Shown: positions 22,971 through 36,403, counted from the first letter of the stretch. The stretch: 64,000 nt of DNA from Smallanthus sonchifolius (GCA_023525975.1 CM042040.1:52173486-52237485); one strand, 5' to 3'. Translations and numbers: made by a program. Notes: generated by a model from the letters alone, not told the origin.

Positions 22971-23080
22971 GGGAGTATTATACACGTTGTACTCTTTTCC
23001 CTTAACTAAGTTTTGTCCCACTAGGTTTTCTTAGTAAGGTTTTTAATAATGCAGCATAGTTGATCTTGCGGTATCAGTTA
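22965..23080 (+). repeat. Polypurine tract and start of the 3' LTR of the decayed copia
   Basis: GAGGGGGAGTATTA (about 22968) followed by an LTR-like segment with CTCTTTTCCCTTAACTAAG. The far LTR end cannot be fixed by eye. Confidence 0.6.
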
Positions 23081-25859
23081 GAATTTCCAAACGAAATCGA
23101 ATCCTAATTTGACCTCTATCACTCGGCTTTCTCGCTGAGATCACCACCATTAAGGTAACAATTCCAATCCTCCACTAGTTGCATCCGTTATGTATATGTC
23201 TAAATGATTCGAATATTATTTAAGTGATTGTTGATTCATTCCGGCGACTTGGAAATCTTTGAAATGAAAACGCAATATACTCACACTTTTTCAGTGTTAG
23301 AGCCTCCAAACTAAAGATCGTTTAACCCTTGGAATTTTATTTTTATAAAGATTTTAACAAATTAGCGTCAACACTATGTTTTTGTGTCGGTTCAAATCTT
23401 GTTTTTATGAACGGTAGTTGTCAGCAAATACAAACTTATTAAGATGTTAAAGTTCTAAATCCATGTCATATAAGCCATCAAGTATTAAGTGAACCGTAGG
23501 TGGAAATTTAATGGAATTAGTTTCCTTCCTCTATTCATGTGTTCGTATAGTTGTGTCATCCAATGAACAGAATGCATTATTATTCTTGATTCATAAGTTT
23601 GACTCAATAATGAACTCACTTGGTTATTTACTTTGAAAGTGATTAAAAGGGTCTTACTTGTTCTAAGAAAATCATGGCATCAAAATTTAATTAGTTCAAG
23701 TTATATATTGATATACGAATAAATTGGAAGTTCAAAAGTTGCCGATAAATAAAAGAATAGGTTATTTACACGAAACTGACAACTTCAAAGGTCTTCATCG
23801 CCAGAAAACCCATTAATCAACGAATAAGAAAACTAAATTAAAGTTCAAGAAAAGAGAGAATTAAAGTGTAGGTTCTCGTACTTGTTGAGGACGAGGTGAA
23901 TTGTTTTGCTTTTGATTTGGCTAAGGTATGGATTCTGACCCTTCTCTTTTGTAGCATGATTGTTTTCCCATTTTCATTCTATCCTACACTTGGTCATTCG
24001 GACTTATGTGTATTAGCTACTTGTTATGTTAGTTACCTAAAACCCGCCTTACGCTTTTGACTTTGTAGCATGCAATACACCTTTAAGTTTGTACTCATTA
24101 TTGCATGTTCTTTAGATTATATTCGGTTTAGACGTATGCCTTTGTGTGAAGTTATTTGTTTGGTAGTTATACTACCTCTCAGATTAAGTACTTTGTTACC
24201 CAAGCATTACAGACATGACATTGTGGCGTCAATGACGTGACACCTTTCGTGACGGTGTTTTTAAAAAAAGTTCACGGCGTCTCTGCTTAGTACTTAGGGA
24301 GTACATTGGCCACACTTATATGAGAGATGTATGGATCAATCCTAGTTTAGTTTTGTTCAGTTCAGCGGGATGGAATAATGTGTGTACGCCTCACACACCA
24401 TCTCATTAGGTTCATGGGCTAGCTAGCCATGTACCGTTCAGTTTAGTTTACATTCTGGGTACTTCCTTATATTACACGACTCATTTTATTGATATACCAT
24501 TGTCATGTGGATCAGTTCAGTGTCAGATTATAGTATTATATGTTCAGTTCAATATTAATATGTTCGATTCAGTATCAGATTTTAGTATTATATGTTCAGT
24601 TTAGTATCATATTTCTATATTACATGTTTAGTTCGGTATCATATTTTCAAGTTTCAGTATGTTGCGATTAGTTCAGTATCAGTAATACCATTGTTTGCTT
24701 CTGTCTCCTTTATCATAGTTTCAATACCATTTTTATTGTTCTTTCCGTCATTGAGCAATTTTTGGCTCAACCGTGTTTCTTTTTTTGCTGTTTTCTTTTG
24801 TTTCTATAACAGGTACATAAGAGAATCATAGGAATGTTTGAAGAGAGCAATTAAACTGTCTAGGATGTGGAAACGAGAAATTTTATAAAGACTGTTTGTA
24901 ACTGATTTAGACGTTTGGCATAGGTTTCTTTTAAATTTTCATGATGTAATATTTGAAACTTTTGACCGTTACCCTTTAACAATCTTGGATTATGTTTGGT
25001 TATGATATCTGTGATAGTCACACATCAGCCCTAATCTGGTTGGGGTATTAGAACAAATATTTTTATAAAACATTTAACACAATCTTATAAAACGACGAGA
25101 ATATTAAAAGGTTTAAAATTTCTCGGAAAGGTAATTAAATAAAACAAGTTTTTAAATGTAATTTTTTTATTTAAAAACATATTTAAATTAATTAAAGGTT
25201 AATTAGTTTAAAATTAAGTTTACGACTAACGACCAAATTAGTTTATAAATAAGGTAATTAAAATTGGACTCTGTCGAGTGTTAAAAGCGTTTTACGAACT
25301 TATATACATAGTAAAATTGGTTTACTAAAATTTGCACTACTTGATTCATGTTACCCGTTGTCCAAAATGTTTTGACCATTAACCGGTAAATTAAAACATT
25401 AAAGAAATCTCAAATTTTTAAAATCAATAATTCAGCGCCACCCTTAATTATGACACTACAACTAAGCCGAAACATCGATGTTAGTGAATTACCCTGCATC
25501 CGACGCCACGGTTTTGGTTAAAGGTAGGATCGCGATTCCTAAGTTACTTAGGTCGGGACTACAGTCACAATTGAAGGACAAATATCACTTAATTCGTTTA
25601 AGCGGGCGTAGTTGAGGGAAACGTATTCGAAGCTTGGCCTTGCTTGTCATGCCCCTCAAACCGAGAATTGTGTAGTCGACGCAATTGGTATTTTCGTACC
25701 TACCTATCTAGCTATGCCAGTGAAAAGTGCTTAGCCATTCACTGAAACAGAGTGAACCGAGATCTTATTCTTAATTATAAATATTTTTGTCTTTAGGTCA
25801 TTAATATAATTAAGATATTTAAAGCATGAAAATACTAAAATTTAATTGAATTTTGTAGA
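23081..25859. other. Uncharacterised, probably LTR-derived sequence
   Basis: No credible gene. 24480-24700 contains loose repeats of GTTCAGT(T/C)(T/C)AGTATCA-(T/G)A. The start near 25018 (GATAGTCACACATCAGCCC) resembles the TGTCACACCCC LTR start seen elsewhere, but with no matching end. 25430-25780 is less AT-rich but has no open frame. Confidence 0.35.
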
Positions 25860-28646
25860 TAGCTCCATTTGTTGATGAGGTTATCCTAGAGCGTCTTAAC
25901 GACATCCTTAAAATCAAACTCTTCGGAAAAAAAAACTTCTTGGAATGGTACTATAATCTAAATAAAGTCCTAGATATAACAAGAAGATTCACGTTCTAAA
26001 ATTCCTTGTACCAGAACAGCCACCTAGAGATGCTGAGAAATTTGTTCTAAAAGTTTGGAACAAGTTTAGGGATGATACCCATGCTATATCAGACCTTATA
26101 CTAGTATCTGTTAGTCCCGGGATTCGAGATTCAATCCGGCACTTATCAGCTTATGACATGATCCGTAACTTGAAAGAGAGATACCATCAAGATTACAATA
26201 AGGATCCTTCTTACTCTCTAATGACATACATTAAATATATGGCTTTGGAGAATTCGGATCGTGCTATGATCATGAGAAATTTGGTGGCAGACCTTGAGAA
26301 AGCATGTGTTCCGATTAACGATTACTCGGTCATTGATATTACTATTAATGACGTATTTGATGACTTTAGAGTGGATAAACTCCTACTTAGTCGTTTTGAC
26401 GAGTAAGAGATTTCATCTCCTGGTACTCCAAAGTTGAACCTGAGGATGCTTTGAAAATGACACACTTTGTTGATCAACTTGAGAGGATTGGAGTTTATCC
26501 GAGTGAGAACACCATTCGAGCTATGTTCAATGAAGCAAAGAGGTACCGGTAAAGACTGTCGAAACCGGAAGTATGGGCAAAGTTATTGGTGAGACCAATG
26601 CTAAGATCTCTAAACCTATATGCCGTGTTAGAGAGATGCCCGAAGCTGCTGTTGCTAGAGAATGCTTCAATGCATATACTTCATGTATCTAGCCAACTTT
26701 TCAATTTTTTCTTTATCACTTAAAAGCTAGTCTTTTAACATATGCAAACTTGCTTTTTGCAAAGAATAAAGAAAAGAAGGAAAGGAAGAAGAAAATGAAG
26801 ACGGACACAGCTTGAAGAATACTTTGAGTTGTTGATTACACCATTTGATAATGTTGTCTTATTTTTGTTTAGAAAAAATTTAAATTCCGGAATTAATTTC
26901 TTTTGAATATTGCTTGATAATTTTAAGTATGACTTATTTAAATCTTTAATGCATTATGTTTGTTGCGTGACTATGAATTAAGAATTCAATACCATCTATT
27001 TGACATGAAATGTTAGAGACATGCGAGACATGTTATTCAGGTCTAATAAATGTTAGATTAGAGCAGATCCAATAGATATCATAAAACATATTAAGTCTTG
27101 TAAAAGATATATATGAGATATAATGTTTACATATGACTTTGTGATTGAAATAGTTTCAATCAAATTCCTCTAGAAACGATCTTATAAGATAAGGTATAAA
27201 AGAGCGATAAAAGTTATCACTACTCTGAGACTAATTAGTTAGTCATATAAAACAGTTGCACGCAATCCAAATCACTAGCCTTAAACCTTAAGGTTCATCC
27301 AGAACATGTGTAAAGATTCATATGGGATATAAATATAAAAAAGTCCTATGAACAAATAAGGATAGGGTGTTGTGAACCCCTATACGAAATAGTTTCGTCT
27401 GTTGCCTTAATAAATACTTCAAACTTATGAATAAGATTGAAACTGTTCATAACCATGATATACCTGATTCTTGAACAAGAAGCAAATGTTGTTTAAAGTT
27501 CTGAATAAATAGTATTATTCAATTGCATGGACATAAAATTCATATACAGGCAAGGATGAGATCCTTGATAAATATATGAATATTTATCATAAACAAAAGA
27601 TATGATCTTTTACAATTGATAAGTATATGAAAGTGAAGATGTGATCTTTTACAACAGACACTCGGGATCATATGATGAAAGAATAAGATTCTTTAGTTAA
27701 ATCATTTGATGATGATCCAAACAAGCAATCCATATTGTGATAAATAAAGATTTGATCAGACTACACATGAATGAGATTCATCAAGATGTAGAAATTGTTT
27801 TGAAACAACAAATGGATCGCTCATACTAGAAGCCCGACATATTATCAAAAGTTGATAACATATTATCAAAGGTTGATAAAATTGGAATTGCATTCCAAGT
27901 TTCCTTAAGAGGAAACAAATTACAAGATTTTGAACAGTTGAATAAACCAATCAAAACAAACATGTATTATGAATACTAGAATGTTCTTGTAATGAATTAG
28001 CTTCAAGAAAAGTATAGAAGTTTGGATATGTCTGAGACCATCGAATCATTCAAACTAATACGATCAATTCAAATAAAATTCAATATGATAGATGCAAAGG
28101 CCAGCGGGAGTGAATACCTACATCAATAAGAATGTGTAAGAGACACATTATTAAGAGGAGTGTATATTGATACATAGAAGACCACAGATAGGGATGATAA
28201 GTGTTATCATAGAGTGTATAGTGATACAACGAACACCACAAATAGGGATGATAAGTGTTATCATAGAATGTATAGTGATACATTGCTAAAATTAAGAGTT
28301 ATATTTTAAAACAAATCATTAAAATATAAAGTATCTTTAGAAGATTGATTTCAAAGCTAGCATTGATTGCATTCGTATATATATGATATATAAAAGGGAA
28401 AGATTCTAAAGTAAGAATCGTAGCAATCTATTGACTTTAATAAAGTTGTCGTACATGTTTTGTATGACAAATCAGTAAAGACATACCGTTAACATTTCTT
28501 TTAACATTATCTATAACCCATAATGATTGGGATAAGATGAAAATGAAATGGTTAATGTAGTTTCATCTAAAAGGATAATGTGCGTTGTCAATATTTTTCA
28601 TATTATGAAAGAACTTTGAAATTTAGTTATGACAGAAGAAAAGGAT
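25860..28646 (+). pseudogene. Decayed Ty1/copia (gag and pol), 5' part
   Basis: 25862-26180 encodes, across frame breaks, a gag-like segment. LEWYYNLNKVLDITRRF is followed by LVPEQPPRDAEK, WNKFRDDTHAI and AYDMIRNLKERYHQ. These match the UBN2-type gag region of copia elements. 26158-26406 and 26410-26560 are open but unfamiliar. From 26.7 to 28.6 kb only scattered pol-like fragments remain. The element is interrupted at 28646 by a solo LTR and resumes at 31227. Confidence 0.6.
28161..28285. repeat. 54-bp tandem repeat, 2 units plus partial
   Basis: TGTATA-(T/G)TGATAC...GGGATGATAAGTGTTATCATAGA repeats with starts at 28161, 28215 and 28269. The inner GATAA/TTATC halves are inverted. Confidence 0.8.
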
Positions 28647-31226
28647 TGTAAGATCCCGACCCAGACATCATACAGTTGGTTCTCATAACAGGTTATTCCC
28701 TTGAAAATACTCATTTTAGATATATTAAACTACAGCGGAAGTCTTTCTAAAAACATTAATTACTATTTAATGTCATTAACCTCACGAATGCTTGCACACC
28801 AATGCGAGTAGCACCGCTCCTAAGCCAAGATACGTCAACGCAACACATACGTGCAAAACAATCTATCGTACACACAAAGTCAGCTACACTGAGTGAGTTC
28901 TAATAGTTTAATTTAATTAAAAGCCAACTCGTCATAAAATTTATTTGAACTTTACTCAGTTGCCTCGATCCTTATAAAATAGTTTCACAATTCATTAAAA
29001 AATAGATAACTCCTGCTATCACATGGTATCCCATAATAGTTCATTACCCAAGACTCATCCCCTAATAATAATCCCGTAATCTCATCGACATAGATCAAAC
29101 TTACTACACTAATAACTCATACTCTAGTACACGTATTAACTCGACACTTGGTTAACACAACAAATCCCTAGACATCGTCTTACTTAGCCTTGACCAAGGC
29201 TCTTACAAATCAACAGACATATCAGTTGTAAGCACCATATCACAATCCTGACACAACGGTCAATCTAACTCTACTCACCACATTAATACTATCTCATGCA
29301 TAATAAATATAACTCAACGCATGTAAGCAAATTAACGCAAATATATAAGCACTCAAACACATACCTCATCGTTGCACCCTCGTCAAGGTTACCCTCGTCA
29401 GGACGTTCAACACACCCCAAGCTTATCACTGTCCTGTTAGACATCATCACCTTTGGTGACCTCCTGACGGACCTCGTCCTTCACAAATCCCGTTTGCCGT
29501 GTCATAAAGATGACGATGCAAACACATCACTCTTCGTGCCACAAGGACAACGACATAGAAACACACAACTCAATTATAAACATGTAATATCACACTACAC
29601 GTATATGACTCGTTAACTACACATGCACCTCACACATAGCATTAGAACATTACATATATCCTACGCGTAGTCATAATCATTTAGCTTATATCCCGACTCA
29701 CCATGACTAACCCTTTACACAATACACCACTATTATAGCAGCACACATACAAATGCTATGTCCTGCTACCTAAACACTTACCCACCTTTAACCTACACAT
29801 CCCATGAACAACACATAGCCCCTTAGCCCCATATTTGAATACATAAATTCAGAAACTCATCGGGTTAAACCCCAAAGCTCGATATACATTTAATATAACA
29901 AAACATGTCTCAAATGTATTTACGATAGCCCCCAAAAAGTTAAAAACATTTAAAAGAGGGGATTAGAAACTCACAGGTTAAGCTGAGCTCTAGTCCCTGC
30001 TCTACAACTCGCCCGTCCGCACTCGATATCCAACCCTGTCAAACATATGATCACGCGATCAGAGCATGCTCAAAACGCACATCGAGTAGCATCAATAATT
30101 AAAATCTAACACTCCACTCATCTACTTGTCCGTCCGGTTCACCAAAATCTTCCCTCCATGAATACTCGTATCGTCTCACCTTTGACCCGTTTGGAACCCG
30201 AGTACCCAAATCCTAGATTGCCATGCATGCACGTACGCACGCATGCTCAAGCTAACCCTAGACCCATGGAATGTGTGTACTAGAGACGGGTTTTCCCATG
30301 TGCATGCAAGCCATGTAACTATAGCCGGCCACCTCATTAACCTCCTTCTCCTCCATCGCTCAAGCCCCTAATGGCAATCACCACTACCATTCTCACCGAC
30401 GGACTTCCACCCAAGCTCACCATTCACGTCGGGTTCACCACCATCAATGGCCTCCCTCTGAACGCCGTAGAACACTCTTTCCATCATCACCGGTTGCACC
30501 CCCGAATCGCCACTGCGCTGCCATGGCCGGCCCTGGCCATCGTCGGCTCTTCATCGCGCCACCAGAGCCTCCTCCATTGTCGTCGCATTTCACAGCCATC
30601 GGAACCGCCACGGTTCCCGTCATCCTTGTCGGCCACCTTCACCCCTAAGTCAGCCTCCTGCGTCCAGCCGAACTCCTCCGCGAACCATCGCTGCTAACAG
30701 TCAGCGCGACCTCGTCGCACCTTTTCCAAACCGCCCAGCTCCACACGGTGTTGCCTCCGCCTACGGCTGCCACCGGACCACCGTTCTCACCCTCTCCTTT
30801 GCTCGCTATAACGAGGATCAACCCCAAATGGGTTTCCATGCGTAACCAGACATAGATATCAACACAAGATCATAAACGTGACTTACTTTATTGCGCCGGA
30901 GCCGTTAAACCACGGCTGAGAGCCATCCTTCGCCGGAATTCTTCCCTTGCGTCCTCCTCTCTGCCGTCGCACCACCTAGGGTCACCAATGGCGCTAGGGT
31001 TTTGTGCAAAAGATGTTTAAATATTACCTACGAGTTACGCCTCGGATCCTTCCAATTCCAAATTGCACACTTTGATCCCGAACTATCTTTTTAAATGACA
31101 AACCGACCCTTTTTCGGTAGTTAAACGCACTATCATATGACCACTTTACAATTCCTCTTATTTCATAAAGAGTCGGGTCACTCCCTGACCCGAACCGTCA
31201 TCATATGCAAATTTCGGGATGTTACA
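28647..31226. mobile_element. Solo LTR, 2.58 kb
   Basis: TGTAAGATCCCG...CGGGATGTTACA with target duplication AGGAT at 28642-28646 and 31227-31231, and no internal region. The termini match in form those of the solo LTR at 13002-15157, and both contain CAGCGGAAGTCTTT. They belong to one broad LTR lineage. Unlike its relative it has no TCGAAACT palindromes. Open frames inside it (30371-30697 plus, 30645-30839 minus) lie in a GC-richer stretch and show no recognisable domain. Confidence 0.9.
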
Positions 31227-31767
31227 AGGATATTGCTTGAAAAACATATAATGGTGATCATAAAGTGTTATGATGAGACAATATTATCTTATTAGATAAG
31301 ATGCTAAGAGTACCAACTTTGACTATCAAGAAGAGTTCTTGGAACAAGATCATAATAAGTTATAACAACTTGTCAGTTAAACACAATGATCTTAAAAGGT
31401 TAAGGTATAAACACCATGAGATGATCATTAAGAATGATTACACAATAAATCAACATTATCTGATAATGATTACATGATACATCAGCGTTATCTGATAGAA
31501 AAGTTCCATCAATAACAGTTGCACAAAACATGAGATGTTGTGACCTGAAAACATTAGATTATAGTATTCTGAAAGGAGTTCAGATAACTTCTAATAGTTT
31601 GGAAAGAGGTTCCAAAAGAGGGTTTTCCATCGTTAAAGTTTCATCAAATGGGATTATGAAACTTGGAGGCTTCATGATAAAACAAAATTCACACAAATCA
31701 ATATCTAGTTGACCCACTCGCTAAACATATACCTCAATCTGTATATGAGAAGCATGTTGATAGGTGT
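31227..31767 (+). pseudogene. Decayed Ty1/copia pol, 3' end
   Basis: Continuation of the element split by the solo LTR. Near 31708-31755 the plus strand reads VDPLAKHIPQSVYEKHVDR, the C-terminal signature of copia RNase H polyproteins. Upstream pieces are frame-broken. Confidence 0.65.
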
Positions 31768-31987
31768 TAGATATGCTAAACTTGTGTTTGAATTGTTAGT
31801 ATTGGGTGCTTTCGAACAATATATAAACATTAGTGTTTTATATTGACTTAACGGTTAAGTGCATTATAAATAGATTTTTCTATGATCCGATATTTTGTAC
31901 GTTTTAGAAATCCTTGAATATTATACTATATTCTAAATGTTCGTAGTCGATCAGATTCATGGGAATCAATCTGAACGAAAGACTACT

Positions 31988-32053
31988 GTGAATTGGATGA
32001 TGGGTTCATTAGGAATGAAAGTGAATTGGATGATGGGTTCATTAGGAATGAAA
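31988..32053. repeat. 33-bp tandem duplication
   Basis: Two identical adjacent units, 31988-32020 and 32021-32053, starting GTGAATTGGATGATGGG. Confidence 0.92.
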
Positions 32054-32235
32054 GTCCAAATGGTTGGACGTCATGTTCACAGATATTCATTACAGAACCA
32101 TATCGCTTAATTGTTAAACATTATTACACGAAACAAGATTTTAAAAATTCAGTGGATTAAATATCTAAAGAGATATTTATTATTTATGTCATGTTTAATT
32201 ATTTAGAATAATTAAAACGATGATACACGGAATGA

Positions 32236-32269
<34 letters not shown>

Positions 32270-32455
32270 GAAGAATCATAAGAAAACTCAATGTTCATGA
32301 GAAAACCAAAAAACTACTTATTTAATGTAAAAAAAACAATAATAAAAAAAATTATAACTCAAAAAATAAATCAAAAATTAAAAAACTGCTTTGAAAACCT
32401 TGTTTCTCGCGTCGTCCTCGTTCAAAAAAAATAAAAATAAAATAAACCTTGAAAA

Positions 32456-32672
32456 GTGGTGGGTTTAGCTTTTGGGTTTAGTTTTTTGGATTTAGTTTAG
32501 CTTTTAGGTTAGATTTTTGGAGGGGTGGGGTGGGGGTTTAGGTTTTTGGGGAGCGGGTGGGGGGTTTAGCATTTTGGGGGGTGAGTGAGGGGTAGGTGGG
32601 GTGGGGTTAGGTTTTTGGGTGGGGTGGGGTGGGGGTGGGGGTTTAGGTTTTTGGGGGTGGGTTAGGCTTTTT
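32456..32672. repeat. G-rich minisatellite, left half
   Basis: Irregular repeats of GGTTTAGGTTTTTGGGGGTGGG-type units with many G runs of three or more. The block continues at 33201-33356 on the other side of a MITE and lies between (TA)n tracts at 32236 and 33413. Confidence 0.85.
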
Positions 32673-32674
32673 AG

Positions 32675-33194
32675 TAGGGGTGTAAACGAGCCGAGCCGAG
32701 CCCGAGCTTGACTAGGCTCAAGCTCAGCTCGTTTAATTTACTGTGAGCTCAATTCGAACTCTAATTTTGAAGCTCGGGCTCGGCTCGTTGGTAGTTTTAT
32801 AAGCTCGAGCTCGGCTCGGGCTCGGTTCGTTTATTATATATTAATTAATTTATATATATTTATAATTATTTTTTTATAAATTTTATTATAGTTTTTATAT
32901 ATAACATAATACATATTATTTAATTATATTTATCTTAATTTTATATATACTAATTATTATTATTTTATAAATATATATTAAATATATTAAAACATTATAT
33001 AAATAAAAGGCTCGTTAAAGCTCGCGAGCCGGCTCGAGCTCGATAAGTGAAGCTCGGGCTTGGGCTCGTTTATTAAACAAGCTTATTCTTATGCTCGAGC
33101 TCGGGCTCGAGCTCGTTTAAGCTCGGATCGTTTTGAGTTTTTAGCGAGCCGATCTCAAGTAGCTCGCGAGCGGCTTGGCTCGTTTACATCCCTA
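32675..33194. mobile_element. hAT-type MITE, 520 bp
   Basis: Inverted ends TAGGGGTGTAAACGAGCC and its near complement GGCTTGGCTCGTTTACATCCCTA. Flanks CTTTTTAG and CTTTTTTT are a plausible but imperfect 8-bp target duplication. The ends are rich in GCTCG repeats and the middle is A/T only. It lies within the G-rich minisatellite and splits it. Confidence 0.8.
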
Positions 33195-33200
33195 CTTTTT

Positions 33201-33356
33201 TTGTTTAGTTTTTGTGTTTAGTGTAGGTTTTTGGGGGTTGGGTGGGGGTTTAGGTTTTTGGGGGGTGGGTAAGGGGTTGGGTGGGGTGGGTTTAGGTTTT
33301 TGGGTGGGGGTGGGGTGGGGGGGTTAGGTTTTTGGGGGTGGGATGGGTTTTTGGAT
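33201..33356. repeat. G-rich minisatellite, right half
   Basis: Same unit type as 32456-32672. See that entry. Confidence 0.85.
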
Positions 33357-33399
33357 GTACTACACATATAGAGTAAGAGTTTTTTGGTTTTCTAGTGAA

Positions 33400-33431
<32 letters not shown>

Positions 33432-35103
33432 GTATTAGTTATATACAGTCAGGATTTTATATTTAACTGTTGAATATAAAGTGTTTGGTTGTTTTAGGCA
33501 AGAAAGGTTTATTCATTACAGTAATTATAAATTGTGAGGACTAAAATTGATTTTAAATCAGCTAATAGTTAAACGTAAATTGCACAAGGGTTGACTTGTA
33601 AATTAGTTTATTATATAAACATGCTTAAGGTCAAAACCCTAATTAACTTTGTGGCCTCTTTCTCTCTCTCTTGCGCCAACCGAGAACCACACCCCCTTCC
33701 TCGTTTTTTCGGCCAATCGTCGTCACCGTGTGCAGCCCTGCTGCGGCCGCACGCCACCGTTGCAGCCCTGATCGCGCTGTCGTCCAGAGCCGGCCAAGCA
33801 GCCGTCGCCATCCTCCTCCTCCGCGAACCAAACCGGAAAGAGAACCCGAGAACCGGGTTTGCGACTAGAGTGTTTTGTGAGACAAGTTCATGCGACAAGT
33901 TCGTTGTAGTCATCTAGCGTGGCGTTCTTTGTACCCGAGTGTTACAAACCGGTTATTTGACAAAGGTATAAACCCTAAACAACCTATGGTTCTTTTTGTT
34001 TATTATTATTATTATTGTCTAAACGTTGTATAATCGGATCACTGTCGGATAAAGATCGAATCTTTTTTTCGTGTGCTTTTGTAAACGCTTCCGCCATTGT
34101 AAATGTGATTTTTTAAGTTTTGTTTTAAATGTTAAAACCGGTGCACAATATCCTAACAGTCTGCGGTGACTTTCACCCCAAGAGTTGCATATAGCAATTT
34201 GCAGAAGACTAAACGCCAACGTTAAACAAGGATTTAGGATAGTTTGCTCAAATGGTTTAGTGGGAAGGTTAGTTGGATGTCTAAGCATGAGATATAAATT
34301 TGTCTTTCATAAGATACATATTTGGAGGGGAATTAGATGAATGGTTTGAAGTAGGAGTGTCTAAGTGTAGTCTAACTCAGTTTCGTCAGGTTTTCACGGT
34401 AATCTGGGGGTATGGTCTAAAAGATTGAGGTATGGTTCTTCCTATGTTAGATATCGACCACTTACGCTTAGCAAATGAGATTTGAGGGGAAAGTTTGTTG
34501 ATTTTAGTAACCATCTCCAACCTCATAGTTGAGATTGTAGTTCCAGAGGTTTGGGGTTGAAATCACATGTTAATAGAAGTAATTCCTATTGTTTACAGGA
34601 TAGAAGTTGCTAGGATTTGCATGCACGGTAAACTTTTATAACGTGTGCACTCGTAATAATTGTTTACTTTACATGATCACCTAGTTTCTCTTATCCTCCT
34701 ACAACGTACATTAGATTGGATCATTCAAGGTAAATAATTAGTTATGCCTAGATATTGAAGGTGTTTAGTCATTGCTCGAGTAATCATGTTAGGGATAATA
34801 GTAGAGAGTTATAATATAGCACAAGTATCAAGTTTGGTAATCTTGATGATAACATGATAGGTGTAATTTATGATTGCAATATTGAATCAGTGGGTGAGTA
34901 GTGGCATTCACATAAGATAATTGTAAAATGAAATTTAACACTGAATGATAAAATGTCAAACACTTATTCCAGACATAGAGTAATGGGTTCAAACTAAAAT
35001 TTAAATATGAAATAGAACAATCAGGCTAACGTCTCAGGTAGATTTCCACCTAGAAGCAGATGAGCACCAAAATAAACATCGTTATAGTTACTCGTATTGC
35101 AAA

Positions 35104-35636
35104 TCAGGCCTCAACTCTAGCTATTTCTGTATGAGCATCGAATATATCCATGTCTCCTTCCATCATGTCTCGCTGGGTACTTAGATTTGCAATTAGGTCC
35201 TCCTCGTACTGCACTTGACCCAATAGGCCATCTACACATTGGCCTAGTAGGTCATGCCTTATCTCATGTTCTAATATTTGCCTTAGGAACTCCGTGGATC
35301 TCACATATTGGAGAGCGGCATTGATTGGAACTCTTATAGCACTGTCTGGTTCCATAGCTTGCCTTGTCCCTGAGTTTGGGTGGTATGGGTCAGGTGCTAG
35401 ATAAGGGCCTCTCAGTGGGGGTGATTCGGGTACTTGAATTCTCATGTCTGTGCTCCTAAGCATTTTGCTCTGCGGTCAAACATGGATCTGGCAGCTGGTT
35501 GTGCTGGTGACCGGTTAACTGGTTGTGCTGGTGATCGGTTGACTGGTGATGGGGACCCAAAGTCTTCTTCTTGCTCGGACTCTGTTTCGGGATGATATTC
35601 TGGGGAATGAGGAGGGTAAGTGTCCATGCCTAGCAC
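35104..35636 (-). pseudogene. Gag-position ORF of the second gypsy element
   Basis: Two overlapping minus-strand frames (35442-35636 and 35104-35463) that look like one coding region with a frameshift near 35460. The first is rich in Pro, Ser and Glu and contains a tandem PVNRSPAQ repeat (a 24-bp unit, twice). The second is helical and charged (STEFLRQILEHEIRHDLLG, then DLIANLSTQRDMMEGDMD). The position just downstream of the primer-binding site suggests a gag-type or leader protein. I see no zinc knuckle and do not recognise the family. Confidence 0.4.
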
Positions 35637-36403
35637 GAAGAGAAAAAAAAGTCATAAGTGATAATAAAATGCTTGGTATTAAGTATAAAGGTTTTCATGA
35701 ATTTAAAATTTGACTAGTCATAACACCGAGTTCTCATGATAGTATATTAGAAGTACGCTTGACCAATAAGCAGTGCATCCGACAAAAAGATTCTTAGGAA
35801 AGAAAGGTGGGTCACAAGGGACACACTTAAGTACCTAGTCTTTCCTTAGTCAGAACCTTTCATGGACCTACACCCATTCTTCCAGCCATCATGTACTACT
35901 AACACTATCACTTGAATTCATGGTTATGATGAGAATCCTCATGGATTTGGTTTTGAGGCTCAAAGGTGAGATTCATCTACTCGAACAAGCTTTCTTTTCT
36001 TGAATGGTAAGTGGGCTTCCCTAGCTTTTTATTAATAGGCATTAGGCCTAAGAGTTTGGATTTTTTTACAAGTGATGATGATGATATAATTCCCAAGGCA
36101 TAAGGATGAAAGGATATAAGAACTTAGCTAACAATAAGTATATGATATGGTAATACTTAGGATAGCATTTAGTGCAATCAAATAGGTATTGTGTACACTA
36201 ATTAAATAATGTAGCAAATAGGGTATCACATGAGTAGCAATTAATGTAAACATATTAGATATCAAATAGCATAGCATATAAGATAACACGTATTGTAACA
36301 TGCAATATAACATATAAGATGACATGCAGGATAATCACACAAGGGACATCCAAAAGTTATAGACTAGGTCATTGATTTCTAATAACCTAATTCCCTATAG
36401 CCA

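Larger units (their letters stand above)
31768..33980 (+). repeat. Probable copia 3' LTR with nested MITE and minisatellite
   Basis: TGTTAGATATG follows the pol end, the place expected for the 3' LTR. Sequence around 33440-33980 (TATATAAACATG, then a CT-rich leader) looks like the distal half of such an LTR. 32235-33430 between (TA)n runs is inserted material. The right boundary is a guess, and no matching 5' LTR was found. Confidence 0.4.

Noticed and set aside
30371..30839. Host gene in the GC-rich part of the 28647 solo LTR
   Set aside because: No domain, no introns or start context, and entirely inside an LTR bounded by a target duplication.
33591..33917. Overlapping ORFs at 33.6-33.9 kb as a gene
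   Set aside because: GC-rich leader-like segment with open frames on both strands and no conserved motif. More likely distal LTR or leader sequence.
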